Shown one piece after another: positions 39,475 through 47,483 of a stretch of 64,000 bases of DNA. The translations under genes and the position numbers were made by a program. Source of the stretch: Amycolatopsis alba DSM 44262 (lineage in GTDB: Bacteria; Actinomycetota; Actinomycetes; Mycobacteriales; Pseudonocardiaceae); contig NZ_KB913032.1 of the NCBI RefSeq assembly GCF_000384215.1, positions 6,905,605-6,969,604 on the forward strand, written 5' to 3'. A model generated the notes under the pieces. That model ran no database searches, was not told where the DNA came from, and saw only the letters and a list, made by a program, of their open reading frames with translations. The number at the start of each line of letters is the position of its first letter. Position 1 is the stretch's first letter.

Positions 39475-40141
39475 AAGAATCCGCGGCGCGGGCTGCCACC
39501 TGCTCCAGCAGCTGTCCGTAGACCGGAACCTTCTGCGCCCCAGGGGCCGCGACCCGCCGGTCGAGGACGACGAACGGCACGCCGGTCGCGCCCAGCTCCA
39601 CACCTTCGGCCCGGTCGGCGCGTACGCGGTCGGCGTATTCACCGCTCGCGAGGATCGCGTGCACTCGCCTGCCTTCCAGCCCCACCGACTCGGCGACCCC
39701 GGCCAGGGCTTCAGGGGCGTAAGGGTTGAGGGCGCCGACGAAGAAGCCGTCCTGAACAGCCGAGAAGAACTCGAACCCCAGCCCCTCGGCGTTGGCGTAC
39801 TGCACCACGCGGTGCAGATCGAAGGTGTTGGCGCTGAGACGGTCCAGCGTGAACTCGAGGCCTTCCTCGCGGGCGATCGCCTGAATCCGGCGCTCTGCCG
39901 CCATGAAGTGGGCGGCGGTTCCGCCGTGGGAGCGAATGAAGGCTTCCTCGACCGTCTCCGGTCGCTTCGGCGCGGCCGGGTTCAGCTCGAAGGACCGCAT
40001 CACGACCTCGAACCGATCCGCGTCCGGTCTCTGCTCGATCGCGGTCCGGAGCCGGGACTTGGCGAGGTAACACCATGGGCAACCCAGGTCAGACCACATC
40101 TCGACGACGACCCTCTTGGGCGGCGTTTCCCGTTCGACCAT
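39464..40141 (-). CDS. DsbA-family (FrnE-like) thiol oxidoreductase
   Basis: A 225-residue cytoplasmic DsbA/FrnE-family protein, thioredoxin fold. The active site is CPWC in SDLGCPWCYLAKSRL, followed by a helical insert and the cis-Pro loop GVPFVVLDRR. There is no signal peptide, which fits the FrnE group used in disulfide or polyketide chemistry and oxidative stress. The ATG at 40141 has GAGGTGAG upstream; an in-frame start at 40177 would lie in the operator. The upstream region carries CACT-GGT-AGTG (40153-40163), the same motif as in the azoR-hxlR gap. It overlaps the convergent hxlR gene slightly. Confidence 0.9.
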   Translation of the reverse strand: MVERETPPKRVVVEMWSDLGCPWCYLAKSRLRTAIEQRPDADRFEVVMRSFELNPAAPKRPETVEEAFIRSHGGTAAHFMAAERRIQAIAREEGLEFTLDRLSANTFDLHRVVQYANAEGLGFEFFSAVQDGFFVGALNPYAPEALAGVAESVGLEGRRVHAILASGEYADRVRADRAEGVELGATGVPFVVLDRRVAAPGAQKVPVYGQLLEQVAARAADSSTS

Positions 40142-40152
40142 CTTTCTCACCT

Positions 40153-40165
40153 CACTGGTAGTGCG
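40153..40165. promoter_or_regulatory. Candidate HxlR operator, copy 2
   Basis: CACT-GGT-AGTG is a perfect palindrome and, with the following CG, matches the 12-mer at 39021-39032. It lies about 12 bases upstream of the dsbA-like start codon, where binding would block translation initiation or transcription. Confidence 0.5.
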
Positions 40166-40244
40166 TAACACCATCATGAGTGAGTAAGGGAGGGCTTACA
40201 AAAGGCACTTTCAAGTGCGTAGGCATCCGTCTGGAGCCCGGTGG

Positions 40245-41591
40245 CTAAACCTGCTCGGCGCCGAAGTCGGTCCCCTTGGTTTCGGCGCTGAACAGCAAGG
40301 CGACGAGGGTGACCGCGATGGTGGCGACCAGGTACAGCACGACGGCGGTGGTCCCCTGGTTCTTGACGAGCCAGACGGCGATGAGGGGCGCCGGTGCGCC
40401 GGCGATGATCGACGAGCCCTGGAAGACCAGGGACGCTCCGGCGAAGCGGCGCTCGGTCGGGAAGAGTTCCGCGATCCAGGCCGCCTCCGGACCGGCGAGG
40501 AGGCCGTGCAGCGCCGCGCCGACGCCCACGCCGACGTAGAGCAGCGGCAGGCTGTCCGATTGGACCATCAGGAAGAACAACGGCGCCCAGACCGCCAGTC
40601 CCGCGGCCGGAACCAGCATCGCGATCCGCCGCCCGACCACATCGGACCAGTGGCCGCCCGCCAGCATGCCCGCGAACTGCAGCAGGGATCCGACGGTCAC
40701 CGCGAGCAAGACGTCGGATTTGGTGTATCCGAACGAAGTCGTGGCATAAGCCACCACGAAGACGGTGTAGACGTAGAACGCGACGTTCTCGCCCAGACGC
40801 ACGCCGAGACCGCGCAGCACCGGTCCCGGATGAGCGAGCGTTTCCAGGATGCTCGACCGCGGCCGTTCGGCCGCGGCGGAGTCGGCGCGTGAACGCGCCT
40901 GCTGGAACACGGGCGATTCGTCGATGCGGCGGCGGATCCAGAAACCGATGACCAGCAAAGGAACGGCGAGCAGGAACCCGATGCGCCAGCCCCAGTGCTC
41001 GAACTGCCCACCGGGCAGTGCGATCGTCAGCAACCCCACGACCCCGGTCGCCAGTACCGTGCCGAGCGGGGCCCCCGCCTGCGGCCAGGCGGACCAGAAC
41101 CCCCGGCGGCGCGGGCTTCCGTACTCGCCGACCATCAGCACGGCGGCACCGAACTCGCCACCGAGCGCGAAGCCCTGGACCAGGCGCAGGACGACGAGCG
41201 AGATCGTCGCCCCGATACCCGCCTGTGCGTACGTCGGCAGCAACCCGATGGCCGAAGTGGACAGACCGAGCAGCAGGAACGTCACGACCAGCACAGGTTT
41301 ACGGCCGAGGCGGTCACCGAGATGCCCGAAGACGATGCCACCGATCGGCCGCGCGACGAACCCCAGTCCCTGGGTGGCCAAGGCCAGCAGCAACTGCGCG
41401 ACGCCGTTACCGCCGGGGAAGAACAGCGGCCCGAGCACGGTCGCGGCGAGGATGCCGTACAGGGCGAAGTCGTACCACTCCAGCACCGCCCCGGCGGTAC
41501 TGCCCGCCAGCACACGCCGGAACACCGAACGGCTCACCCCGGCCCTGGGGTTCGCAACGGCCACCTCGTCCGGAACGGGCAGGTCGGGCAT
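40245..41591 (-). CDS. MHS-family (metabolite:H+ symporter) MFS transporter
   Basis: A 448-residue, 12-segment transporter of the metabolite:H+ symport family (relatives of KgtP, ShiA, ProP). Seen: GAVLEWYDFALYG at the first helix, the GHLGDRLGRKPVLV loop, RLVQGFALGGEFGAAVLMVGEY and GHWSDVVGRRIAML. The substrate is usually a carboxylate, aromatic acid or betaine. The ATG at 41591 has GAGGAG upstream. The region immediately upstream contains a clear palindrome (41623-41639), indicating a specific repressor. It is divergent from the glycosyltransferase gene. Confidence 0.92.
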   Translation of the reverse strand: MPDLPVPDEVAVANPRAGVSRSVFRRVLAGSTAGAVLEWYDFALYGILAATVLGPLFFPGGNGVAQLLLALATQGLGFVARPIGGIVFGHLGDRLGRKPVLVVTFLLLGLSTSAIGLLPTYAQAGIGATISLVVLRLVQGFALGGEFGAAVLMVGEYGSPRRRGFWSAWPQAGAPLGTVLATGVVGLLTIALPGGQFEHWGWRIGFLLAVPLLVIGFWIRRRIDESPVFQQARSRADSAAAERPRSSILETLAHPGPVLRGLGVRLGENVAFYVYTVFVVAYATTSFGYTKSDVLLAVTVGSLLQFAGMLAGGHWSDVVGRRIAMLVPAAGLAVWAPLFFLMVQSDSLPLLYVGVGVGAALHGLLAGPEAAWIAELFPTERRFAGASLVFQGSSIIAGAPAPLIAVWLVKNQGTTAVVLYLVATIAVTLVALLFSAETKGTDFGAEQV

Positions 41592-41622
41592 GTCCACTCT
41601 CCTCGGAACAACTGCCGGTCGA

Positions 41623-41639
41623 TGTCCGATAGTCGGACA
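41623..41639. promoter_or_regulatory. Palindromic operator upstream of the MHS transporter
   Basis: TGTCCGA-TAG-TCGGACA is a perfect 7-base inverted repeat about 32 bases before the transporter start; another half site (ATCGGACA) follows at 41652-41659. The cognate repressor is not in the window. Similar palindromes are used by GntR- and IclR-type repressors (inference). Confidence 0.6.
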
Positions 41640-41765
41640 CCGGTAGTCAACCATCGGACACCCGTGAAGATAGCCACTTACCCTGGCGCCCGCAATCAGC
41701 CTGGGACCATGCATGCTCAGTGTTCGACCTCGTGGTCGGTTCGGGTCCAGCAGTAGCCTTCGGTG

Positions 41766-42956
41766 ATGCGCTTGTTCTTCTCCGCCGGAGCGGGTTACAG
41801 CCGCATCGCCCCCTTACTGCCGTTGGCTGTGGCGGCGCGGGATCGCGGACATGACGTCGTGTTCGCGACCGGGTCGGGCGCGGTCGAGCATGCGCGGGCG
41901 TCCGGCCTGCCGACGATCGGCGTGGACGGACAGGGCGACGAAGCGGCCGCCCGTCAGGCCTGGGGCAGGTATTCGCCCGCCGAACTCGCCGTGATGTCGC
42001 CGGACGAAAAGCTGGCGTACGTGGTCACCGTGATGGCCGAAACCGGGGCCGGGTCGCGAGTGGACGGGATGCTGGCCGCGATCCGAGAGCACCGGCCCGA
42101 TCTGGTGGTCGCGGGTGCCGCCGAGTTCGCCGCGCCCGCCGCGGCGGCGATCGCCGGTTTGCCGTACGTGGTGCACGGCATCGGACCGCCGAAACCCGCC
42201 GCGATCATGGCGGGCGGCTGGCAGGCGCTCGATCCGATCGTGCGGCGCTTCGGTCTCGACCGGTTCCCCGAGCACGAAACCGTTCCATATCTGGACATCT
42301 GGCCGGAAGTGTTGCGGCCAAAGGAAACCACCTGGGATCACCCGGTCAGCCTGCCGATCCGCCCGGAAGGAATTCTTCCCGCCCCTGGAAACCGCCCTCC
42401 TGTCCTCGAAGGACTGCGGCACGGCAAGACCGTCTACGTCACGGCGGGGACTTCGCACAACACCAGGCCAGGGGTGCTGGAGACCATGCTCTCCGCGTTG
42501 TATGGCGAGGGAGTCGACGTCATCGCGACGATCGGGCGTGACGGCGACCGGGATCGGTTCGGCGCACAGCCCGCCGAGGTGCGGATCGAGAACTTCCTTC
42601 CGCAGCAACAAATATTGCCCCATGTCGACGCTGTCGTCTGTCACGCGGGCTCGGGCACCGTATTGGGTTCACTCGCGCACGGCGTACCGCTGGTGGTCTC
42701 GCCGCTGGCCACCGACCAGTTCGACATGGCCGCCCAGGTCGCCGGCGCGGGAGCCGGTGTACTCGCGGATCCCGGCTCCCCCACCCGAAGCGGGATCCGC
42801 GACGCCGTCCGCACGGTGCTCACCGACCCGTCCTACCGCGATTCCGCCGTGTCCCTCGCCGCGCGGATCGCGGCGATGCCGGACCCCGCCTCGGTCCTGG
42901 ACCAGCTGGCTGAATACGCGAACCACACGCCCGCGCGAGGCGGCGACGGAGGGTAG
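41766..42956 (+). CDS. GT1-family glycosyltransferase (UDP-sugar type)
   Basis: A 396-residue GT-B glycosyltransferase of the GT1 or macrolide-glycosyltransferase group. The N-terminus MRLFFSAGAGYSRIAPLLPLAVAARDRGHDV is the family hallmark; the C-terminal sugar-nucleotide site is VVCHAGSGTVLGSLAHGVPLVVSPLATDQFDMA. The acceptor is unknown. Residue 17 is a TTA leucine (41814-41816), the rare bldA-dependent codon. It is not in an operon with the peptide cluster and is convergent with a small lipoprotein gene. The ATG at 41766 is preceded by an in-frame GTG at 41763; no strong ribosome site decides between them. Confidence 0.9.
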   Translation: MRLFFSAGAGYSRIAPLLPLAVAARDRGHDVVFATGSGAVEHARASGLPTIGVDGQGDEAAARQAWGRYSPAELAVMSPDEKLAYVVTVMAETGAGSRVDGMLAAIREHRPDLVVAGAAEFAAPAAAAIAGLPYVVHGIGPPKPAAIMAGGWQALDPIVRRFGLDRFPEHETVPYLDIWPEVLRPKETTWDHPVSLPIRPEGILPAPGNRPPVLEGLRHGKTVYVTAGTSHNTRPGVLETMLSALYGEGVDVIATIGRDGDRDRFGAQPAEVRIENFLPQQQILPHVDAVVCHAGSGTVLGSLAHGVPLVVSPLATDQFDMAAQVAGAGAGVLADPGSPTRSGIRDAVRTVLTDPSYRDSAVSLAARIAAMPDPASVLDQLAEYANHTPARGGDGG

Positions 42957-42962
42957 TACCTG

Positions 42963-43247
42963 TCAGCGTCTGCGGGTGGGAGTGCGGCGTGGGGTCGTCG
43001 GGCGCTTCGCGGTCGTCGTGGAGCGATGAGTCGTGGTCCGCGTCGTCTCCGGTGTCAGCTGGGTCGTGGTGGTAGCCGGGGTCTCCGGCGGCGACGGCGT
43101 GGACGTCTGCAGAGGGCCGGTCGCCACCGTCTTCGGAACTTCCGCAGTCGTCGCCGGCACCACCTGGCCGGTCCTCGACCCGCCCGCGGCGCACGCGCCG
43201 AGCAGCACACCCACGCCCACGACCAGACCGCAACACCACACCCGCAT
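42963..43247 (-). CDS. Small Thr/Pro-rich lipoprotein
   Basis: A 94-residue protein with an N-terminal hydrophobic segment and a lipobox (GVGVLLGAC) that should be lipidated at the Cys, anchoring it to the outer face of the membrane. The rest is low complexity, rich in Thr, Pro and Arg (PTTPRRTPTRRR at the end), with no fold recognised. Such a tail may be a flexible linker or surface-exposed stalk. Convergent with the glycosyltransferase, 6 bases apart. Function unknown. Confidence 0.7.
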   Translation of the reverse strand: MRVWCCGLVVGVGVLLGACAAGGSRTGQVVPATTAEVPKTVATGPLQTSTPSPPETPATTTTQLTPETTRTTTHRSTTTAKRPTTPRRTPTRRR

Positions 43248-43400
43248 GGGCCCGGACCCTAACAGCCACCTCCCCTCCGACCGGCCGAAACCGACGGATC
43301 GACCTCCGCTCGGTGTGGTCTCTTCGGCCCTTTCGGAGTCCGGGCGCAGCCACCAAGGTGGCGTCGACAGCTGAGCTCAGACGCGAGAGAGAACCGGATA

Positions 43401-43865
43401 ATGGCGGGAGACAACAGCCCCGAGCTGGTCGCCGAACTGGACCGTCTCGACGAGGCGGTCAAAGCAGCGCCCGCGGGAGACACGGCGGCGCAGATCGCAC
43501 TGTGGCGGCAGGTGACCCGCTTGGAACACTGGTTCTTCATCGCGCGCGGCCCGGCCGACCGCCCCCGTCCCTACGCGGTGGCCGCCGATCAAGGGCCGAT
43601 GATCTGCCTTTACAGCAGCGCTTCGCGGGCGAACGAAGCCGCCCACGCTCTCGGCCTGGCCATCCCGGAGGGTGACGCGGTGCCGCTGTTCGGCGTGCCG
43701 ATGCCTGCCGCGATCGACTACCTTGCCGCGTTCGGCGAGTCCGGGGTCTTCGGTGTGACGCTGGACCATCCGCGGATCGGCCACTACATCCCGCTGGCGA
43801 ACCTGGGTCTGCTCAAGGGGAGGATTGCCCGCCCTGTTCGCGGCCAGTCGGAAGAATTCGGCTAG
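43401..43865 (+). CDS. Conserved-looking hypothetical protein, possibly SseB-like
   Basis: A 154-residue cytoplasmic protein without signal peptide or membrane segment. It has a Trp/Phe-rich region (RLEHWFFIARGPADRP) followed by PYAVAADQGPMICLYSSASRANEAAHALGL, which recalls the SseB/enhanced-serine-sensitivity fold used in small actinobacterial proteins. This is a weak resemblance only. The gene overlaps the convergent membrane protein by 4 bases. No function is assigned. Confidence 0.6.
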   Translation: MAGDNSPELVAELDRLDEAVKAAPAGDTAAQIALWRQVTRLEHWFFIARGPADRPRPYAVAADQGPMICLYSSASRANEAAHALGLAIPEGDAVPLFGVPMPAAIDYLAAFGESGVFGVTLDHPRIGHYIPLANLGLLKGRIARPVRGQSEEFG

Positions 43866-44305
43866 GCACGGCCGGGTTCGACGAGGTGACGTTGGATACG
43901 GCCTGCTTCCTCGATGCGTCCTTTGGCGTGGAGCAGATCCACCATCTGATGCCACGCTGCGGTGGCCTTGTCCGTCTCTCCGAGGGCATGGTACGCGGCC
44001 CACCCGGCCAGCAGCAGCACGAAGACCCCGACCAGCACGCTCAGCAGGACGCCAACCGTGTCGAAAGGCCGGAACCCCGGTAGATCGATGGCGAAGCCTG
44101 CTTCGACCGTGAACCCGATCATGAAGACGGCGAGCACTCCGTCGCCCACCGCGGGAGCGAGCTTTCTCAACGAGGTCGGTGGGCGCACACGGAACGATAG
44201 CCTTCGAAACGCCTGGGAAGCGTCCGGCTCGAGGACGACGTCCCTACCGCACAGGTTGACCCGTCGCACTCCTGCGCCACCGTTCGGTGAAGGCCGCCTG
44301 ACCAT
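43862..44305 (-). CDS. Hypothetical two-helix membrane protein
   Basis: A 147-residue protein with two hydrophobic segments (GDGVLAVFMIGFTVEAGFAI and VGVLLSVLVGVFVLLLAGW, residues about 55-75 and 83-105) and a soluble C-terminal part (LGETDKATAAWHQMVDLLHAKGRIEEAGRIQRHL) reminiscent of one TPR-like helical pair. The start at ATG 44305 (MVRRPSPNGG) was preferred to an upstream start that would add more than 50 residues of unlikely sequence. It is convergent with the hypothetical gene at 43401. Function unknown. Confidence 0.55.
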   Translation of the reverse strand: MVRRPSPNGGAGVRRVNLCGRDVVLEPDASQAFRRLSFRVRPPTSLRKLAPAVGDGVLAVFMIGFTVEAGFAIDLPGFRPFDTVGVLLSVLVGVFVLLLAGWAAYHALGETDKATAAWHQMVDLLHAKGRIEEAGRIQRHLVEPGRA

Positions 44306-44596
44306 GAGTGATCGCGCCTGTCCGGCCGGAAACCCGATGTCTCGCCGAAAAGCCGGGTCCGTCACCCGTATCGGTGATTCTCGCCGACTCACCATTCGTG
44401 GCAAGTGGATCACCGGTTCGGGTAATGCCCGCGCCCACTTGCCGTAGTGGACGCCCGGCGTCCACATTGACCCGACTCAAGCTTGCTACCCACAGTGTCA
44501 GCGCCCGCGAAACCCACCCCTGACGCAAAACCCGAAAGACTTACGTGTTTATCGTAGGAAGATTCATGACTCGCCGGAGGTTCGGGAAATCGTTTT

Positions 44597-44625
44597 TTGA
44601 CAGGGCGCCAACGCGGTGAAAATCT
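44597..44625 (+). promoter_or_regulatory. Probable promoter of the 30-residue peptide gene
   Basis: A perfect -35 hexamer TTGACA at 44597-44602, then 17 bases, then AAATCT (44620-44625) as a weak -10. It lies about 60 bases upstream of the small gene at 44683 with a clear ribosome site between. Confidence 0.5.
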
Positions 44626-44682
44626 GCGATCGCTCCTCGCGAGAGCACAACAGAACACGAAATCCGAACAAGGAGCCCCTCA

Positions 44683-44775
44683 ATGCAGATGTTCACCCAG
44701 CACGTGCACCACGGCCACGACCTGATCTCGGGTCTGCTCGCGCACCTGGCCCACGTGCTCGGATGGCTGGTCTGA
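44683..44775 (+). CDS. Putative 30-residue His-rich amphipathic peptide
   Basis: A short gene with an AAGGAG ribosome site about 7 bases before ATG 44683. The product starts MQMFTQHVHHGHD and continues LISGLLAHLAHVLGWLV to the stop at 44773. It has six His residues and an alternating hydrophobic pattern that would make an amphipathic or membrane-inserting helix. A consensus -35 lies upstream, and a perfect 36-base palindrome follows at 44841-44876, so the gene forms an isolated transcription unit. No known family was recognised. It could be a membrane-active peptide, a metal-binding or signalling peptide, or a leader peptide for translation control; none can be chosen. It is short enough that chance is possible, but the flanking signals argue for a real gene. 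Confidence 0.55.
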   Translation: MQMFTQHVHHGHDLISGLLAHLAHVLGWLV

Positions 44776-44840
44776 CGCTCTAGGCACAGGGTTTGCCGGG
44801 GCCGGCCTGTTGGCGCGGGGCGGCCCCTCCGTGTTTGCGA

Positions 44841-44876
44841 CCCGGTGAAGGGACACGATCGTGTCCCTTCACCGGG
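44841..44876. terminator. Perfect palindrome terminator after the peptide gene
   Basis: A 36-base uninterrupted perfect palindrome: CCCGGTGAAGGGACACGA (44841-44858) and its complement (44859-44876), followed by TTTC. It is a likely terminator for the small gene at 44683, and as a palindrome would work in both directions. It contains the GTGAAGG motif also seen in the hairpins at 27841 and 62283. Confidence 0.8.
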
Positions 44877-44991
44877 TTTCGGCGTTTCCGAGACAGGACA
44901 GCCTGTCCGGAAGCGGACATCGGGAAGCACGGCTCTCTTCTTGCCGCCACAGTCGCTCGTGGAATCAGGTCTGCTGCGGAGGAGTTGAGCG

Positions 44992-45348
44992 ATGGCGCCC
45001 GACCGGGCCGACATGGACATCGACGTGATCGAGCCGATCATGCAAGGCATCGTCGCTCTGGCGAACGCGATGTCCGAAGACTGGCAGAACATCCAGCGCG
45101 CGATAACGGCCAATGAGCCCGGAATCGGCCAGGACAGACTGGCGCGGGCTTTTCGCACACGGTACGACGGGGGCACCGAGAAGCCGACGGACTTCGATCC
45201 GAAGAGCCACGATCCCGGCGCCGCGGTGACCCGCAACGGCGCGTCACAGGCCATCGCGGACTTCGGTTCCTCCGGGAACGGGGGCTTGGCCGCCGTTCAG
45301 GTGTACGCGGCCGCCGACCAGGCCGCCGCGAACGGCTTCCCCCGGTGA
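44992..45348 (+). CDS. WXG100-like/ESX-associated small helical protein
   Basis: A 118-residue mostly helical protein (MDIDVIEPIMQGIVALANAMSEDWQNI). It has the size and helix-turn-helix pattern of the WXG100-like proteins that accompany ESX (type VII) substrates, although the Trp-x-Gly itself is not clear (a Trp is present in EDWQNIQ). GGAGGAG lies 8 bases upstream of ATG 44992. Its stop overlaps the GTG of the next gene (GTGA). The operon context with a large WXG-type protein and a YbaB-like protein supports an ESX role (inference). No ESX secretion machinery lies in the window. Confidence 0.6.
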   Translation: MAPDRADMDIDVIEPIMQGIVALANAMSEDWQNIQRAITANEPGIGQDRLARAFRTRYDGGTEKPTDFDPKSHDPGAAVTRNGASQAIADFGSSGNGGLAAVQVYAAADQAAANGFPR

Positions 45349-46415
45349 TCCAGGAACCCGGCGACACCCACGGGCTGTGGCCGGCGGTGAAACCGCGAAC
45401 TTTCTGGCCGGACACGAATGAAGACCTGGTGGCGGAGTTGTCCCGCAACTGGCTGAACGGCGCGGGCGTGGCGGGGTGGGCGAGCCGGGTCGATCACGAC
45501 CTGCCCGCCGTGGGGACGGGATGGCGCGACGAAGCAGGACAGGTGATGGCGGCCAAGCTCCGCGGGAACGTGGACTTCGCGACCGTCATCGTGGCACCGG
45601 AGATGTACCGCCTCGGCAGCATCAGCGGCGAGTTCGCGAACGACATCAAGTCGGTGAAGGAGTACATCCACAAAATCATCGACGCGAACCGGTGGCCCTA
45701 CCGGCTGGCGGGCAAGCTACCGAGCGCGTTCAAGACAGTCGCTCGGTTTCTCATCGTCGAGAAAGTCGCTTCGGCGATCAACGACAGATTGCACCACATC
45801 GAGCAGGAGTCACTGTTCGGCGGGAAATCCACGTTGGGTGTCGGCAATCCACCGTTCCTCGGTCAGGACTGGGACAACGACTGGGCAGGCCGGGAGATCC
45901 TCGCCCGCTACCTGACCGCGGGTCCCGACTTGACGATCGACAACGATCCCAAGTGGACGGACTACATGATGGCCAACCAGCGCCTGCGTGAACAGCTTCT
46001 GGGGCCGACGCTGACCGAGGCCCGCACCGCGCTGGAGGGGTACCGCAACGGCGAAGGCGCGAGCGACGACTTCTCGCAACGCTTCCACGCCACGTTCGAA
46101 AACGGCGAAAGCATGGTCGGCTACCAGTACTTGCACGGCACGGACGCGGACGATTTCCAGTTCGACGGCACTACCAAGGTGACTTCCCGCCCGGACGGCA
46201 ACTACGAGGTCACCCTGGACAGCCGCTACGTCTGGAACGACGAGATCGATCCCAACCCGATCTACACGACGGACATCGACAAGAGCAACGAAGCCGAGAA
46301 GAAGACACACGGCCTCGCCGATCCCTACGACCTGAGAATCCGGTGGACCGCGAAGACGACCGTCGTACTCGATCAGGACGGAAACGTGGTCAGCATGAAG
46401 GGATATCCCTCGTGA
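45345..46415 (+). CDS. ESX-associated large protein, possible type VII substrate
   Basis: A 356-residue protein with GTG start overlapping the preceding gene. An N-terminal helical region (residues about 20-150) contains GTGWRDEAGQVMAAKL, matching a WXG-like turn, and a helix pair around KEYIHKIIDANRWPYRL. The C-terminal half (about 190-356) is a distinct beta-rich region with FHATFENGESMVGYQYLHG and VTSRPDGNYEVTLDSRYVW. The helical plus unrelated C-terminal layout is that of WXG/LXG effectors, so a secreted protein or toxin is possible, but no catalytic motif was seen. No downstream immunity gene is obvious; the next gene is YbaB-like. Confidence 0.6.
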   Translation: MIQEPGDTHGLWPAVKPRTFWPDTNEDLVAELSRNWLNGAGVAGWASRVDHDLPAVGTGWRDEAGQVMAAKLRGNVDFATVIVAPEMYRLGSISGEFANDIKSVKEYIHKIIDANRWPYRLAGKLPSAFKTVARFLIVEKVASAINDRLHHIEQESLFGGKSTLGVGNPPFLGQDWDNDWAGREILARYLTAGPDLTIDNDPKWTDYMMANQRLREQLLGPTLTEARTALEGYRNGEGASDDFSQRFHATFENGESMVGYQYLHGTDADDFQFDGTTKVTSRPDGNYEVTLDSRYVWNDEIDPNPIYTTDIDKSNEAEKKTHGLADPYDLRIRWTAKTTVVLDQDGNVVSMKGYPS

Positions 46416-46825
46416 ACCGACGCGACCTCGAACTCGGCGGCATGCGCGACACCTACGAGGAACTGGTGACCGGAATCGAAACGGTCCGGAACGAAACCGC
46501 CGATCTGCGTGTCTCGGCCGAGTCCCCGGACGGGCTGATCATCGCGACGGTGACCAGCCGTGGCGAACTGGTGGATCTGGCCATTGATCCGAGGGTCTAC
46601 CGCAGCCCGGCGTCCACGGCGCTGGCGGAGGCGATCCTCGACGCGACCCGTCAGGCGGCCGCGAACGCACGGCATCTGGTCTTCGCCCGTCTCCGCCGGT
46701 TTCTCCCGGCCGACGCCACCTTCTCGACCACCGACCTCGATCTCGACCCGTTCCTGGTTCCGATGAATCAAGCGCTGTCAGCGGACCAGCCTGCCAGCCC
46801 GGATCGCCGAACGGAGGACACCTGA
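46412..46825 (+). CDS. YbaB/EbfC-like nucleoid-associated protein
   Basis: A 137-residue protein with the YbaB/EbfC fold pattern: a helical N-terminus (GGMRDTYEELVTGIETVRN), the beta-strand core (GLIIATVTSRGELVDLAIDPRVYR), and a C-terminal helix (LAEAILDATRQAAANARHLV). YbaB proteins bind DNA without strong sequence preference and are often found beside ESX/WXG genes in actinomycetes. The GTG start overlaps the preceding stop (GTGA at 46412-46415), so the three genes 44992-46825 form one operon. It overlaps the convergent DUF6069-like gene by 48 bases. Confidence 0.75.
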   Translation: MNRRDLELGGMRDTYEELVTGIETVRNETADLRVSAESPDGLIIATVTSRGELVDLAIDPRVYRSPASTALAEAILDATRQAAANARHLVFARLRRFLPADATFSTTDLDLDPFLVPMNQALSADQPASPDRRTEDT

Positions 46826-47224
46826 CAACGTGCCGGTGATCACCACGCCCAGGAACAGGTTCCCGGCGGCCGTCGCGAACCTGGCGCCCTGATCGACGTC
46901 GATGCTCATCGGGATGATCACGGTGATCGCCGTGAGGAGCAGCATGATCGAGACGAAGAACGACCTGGCGCGCGGTGTCCCGAGCAAGAGGAGATGCAGC
47001 AACCCGGTCGCGGCCAGCGCGGCGACCGCGGCGCTCACCGCGTAGGCCGCGGCGCCGATACCGCCCCACGCGCCCTCCCCGGTCGGGACCAGCACGGGCA
47101 CACCGAACAGTCCGGTCGCGACGAGGATGACCACGATCGCCGCCAAGGCCGCGACCAAGGCCGTCGCTCCGCCGCCCGCCCAGAGTCTGCTCACCACGAA
47201 CTGGTGCCGCACGTCTTCGCCCAT
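46778..47224 (-). CDS. DUF6069-like integral membrane protein
   Basis: A 148-residue protein with four hydrophobic segments and the family-like pattern: RLWAGGGATALVAALAAIVV, ATGLFGVPVLVP, AALAATGLLHLLLLGTPRARSFF and the VIIPMSID end. It matches my memory of DUF6069 membrane proteins, function unknown. ATG 47224 has GGAGGGG just upstream. It is convergent with the YbaB-like gene, overlapping at the 3' ends, and divergent from the permease (about 260 bases between the starts, a promoter region). Confidence 0.7.
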   Translation of the reverse strand: MGEDVRHQFVVSRLWAGGGATALVAALAAIVVILVATGLFGVPVLVPTGEGAWGGIGAAAYAVSAAVAALAATGLLHLLLLGTPRARSFFVSIMLLLTAITVIIPMSIDVDQGARFATAAGNLFLGVVITGTLSGVLRSAIRAGRLVR

Positions 47225-47483
47225 GATCCCCTCCATGCTCTCCCGCTGACCGAAAGGCGTCACGGCCAAGGAAGCACAGCGGATCGCGGCCGTACTCCCC
47301 CGATCCGGGTGAGGCCGGGCAGTACGGCCAGGTCGTCACGGTGCAGCGGAGCCGGGTGGTCTCGCCCGCAACGGGTGACCCGGCCGGACCCCGCGCGGAC
47401 CACGATCGAGCACACGCCGAGGTGAGTTCGAGGAGGCCGACGACCATGACCAGACCACTGTCCGAACCAGCCAGGAGAGCATC
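47225..47483. promoter_or_regulatory. Divergent promoter region between DUF6069-like and permease genes
   Basis: About 260 bases with no gene. It contains the ribosome sites of both flanking genes; no palindrome or clear hexamers were found by eye. Confidence 0.4.

Noticed and set aside
44305..44467. Longer N-terminus for the two-helix membrane protein
   Set aside because: Adds over 50 residues with no membrane or signal character and no ribosome site; the internal ATG gives a more usual protein.
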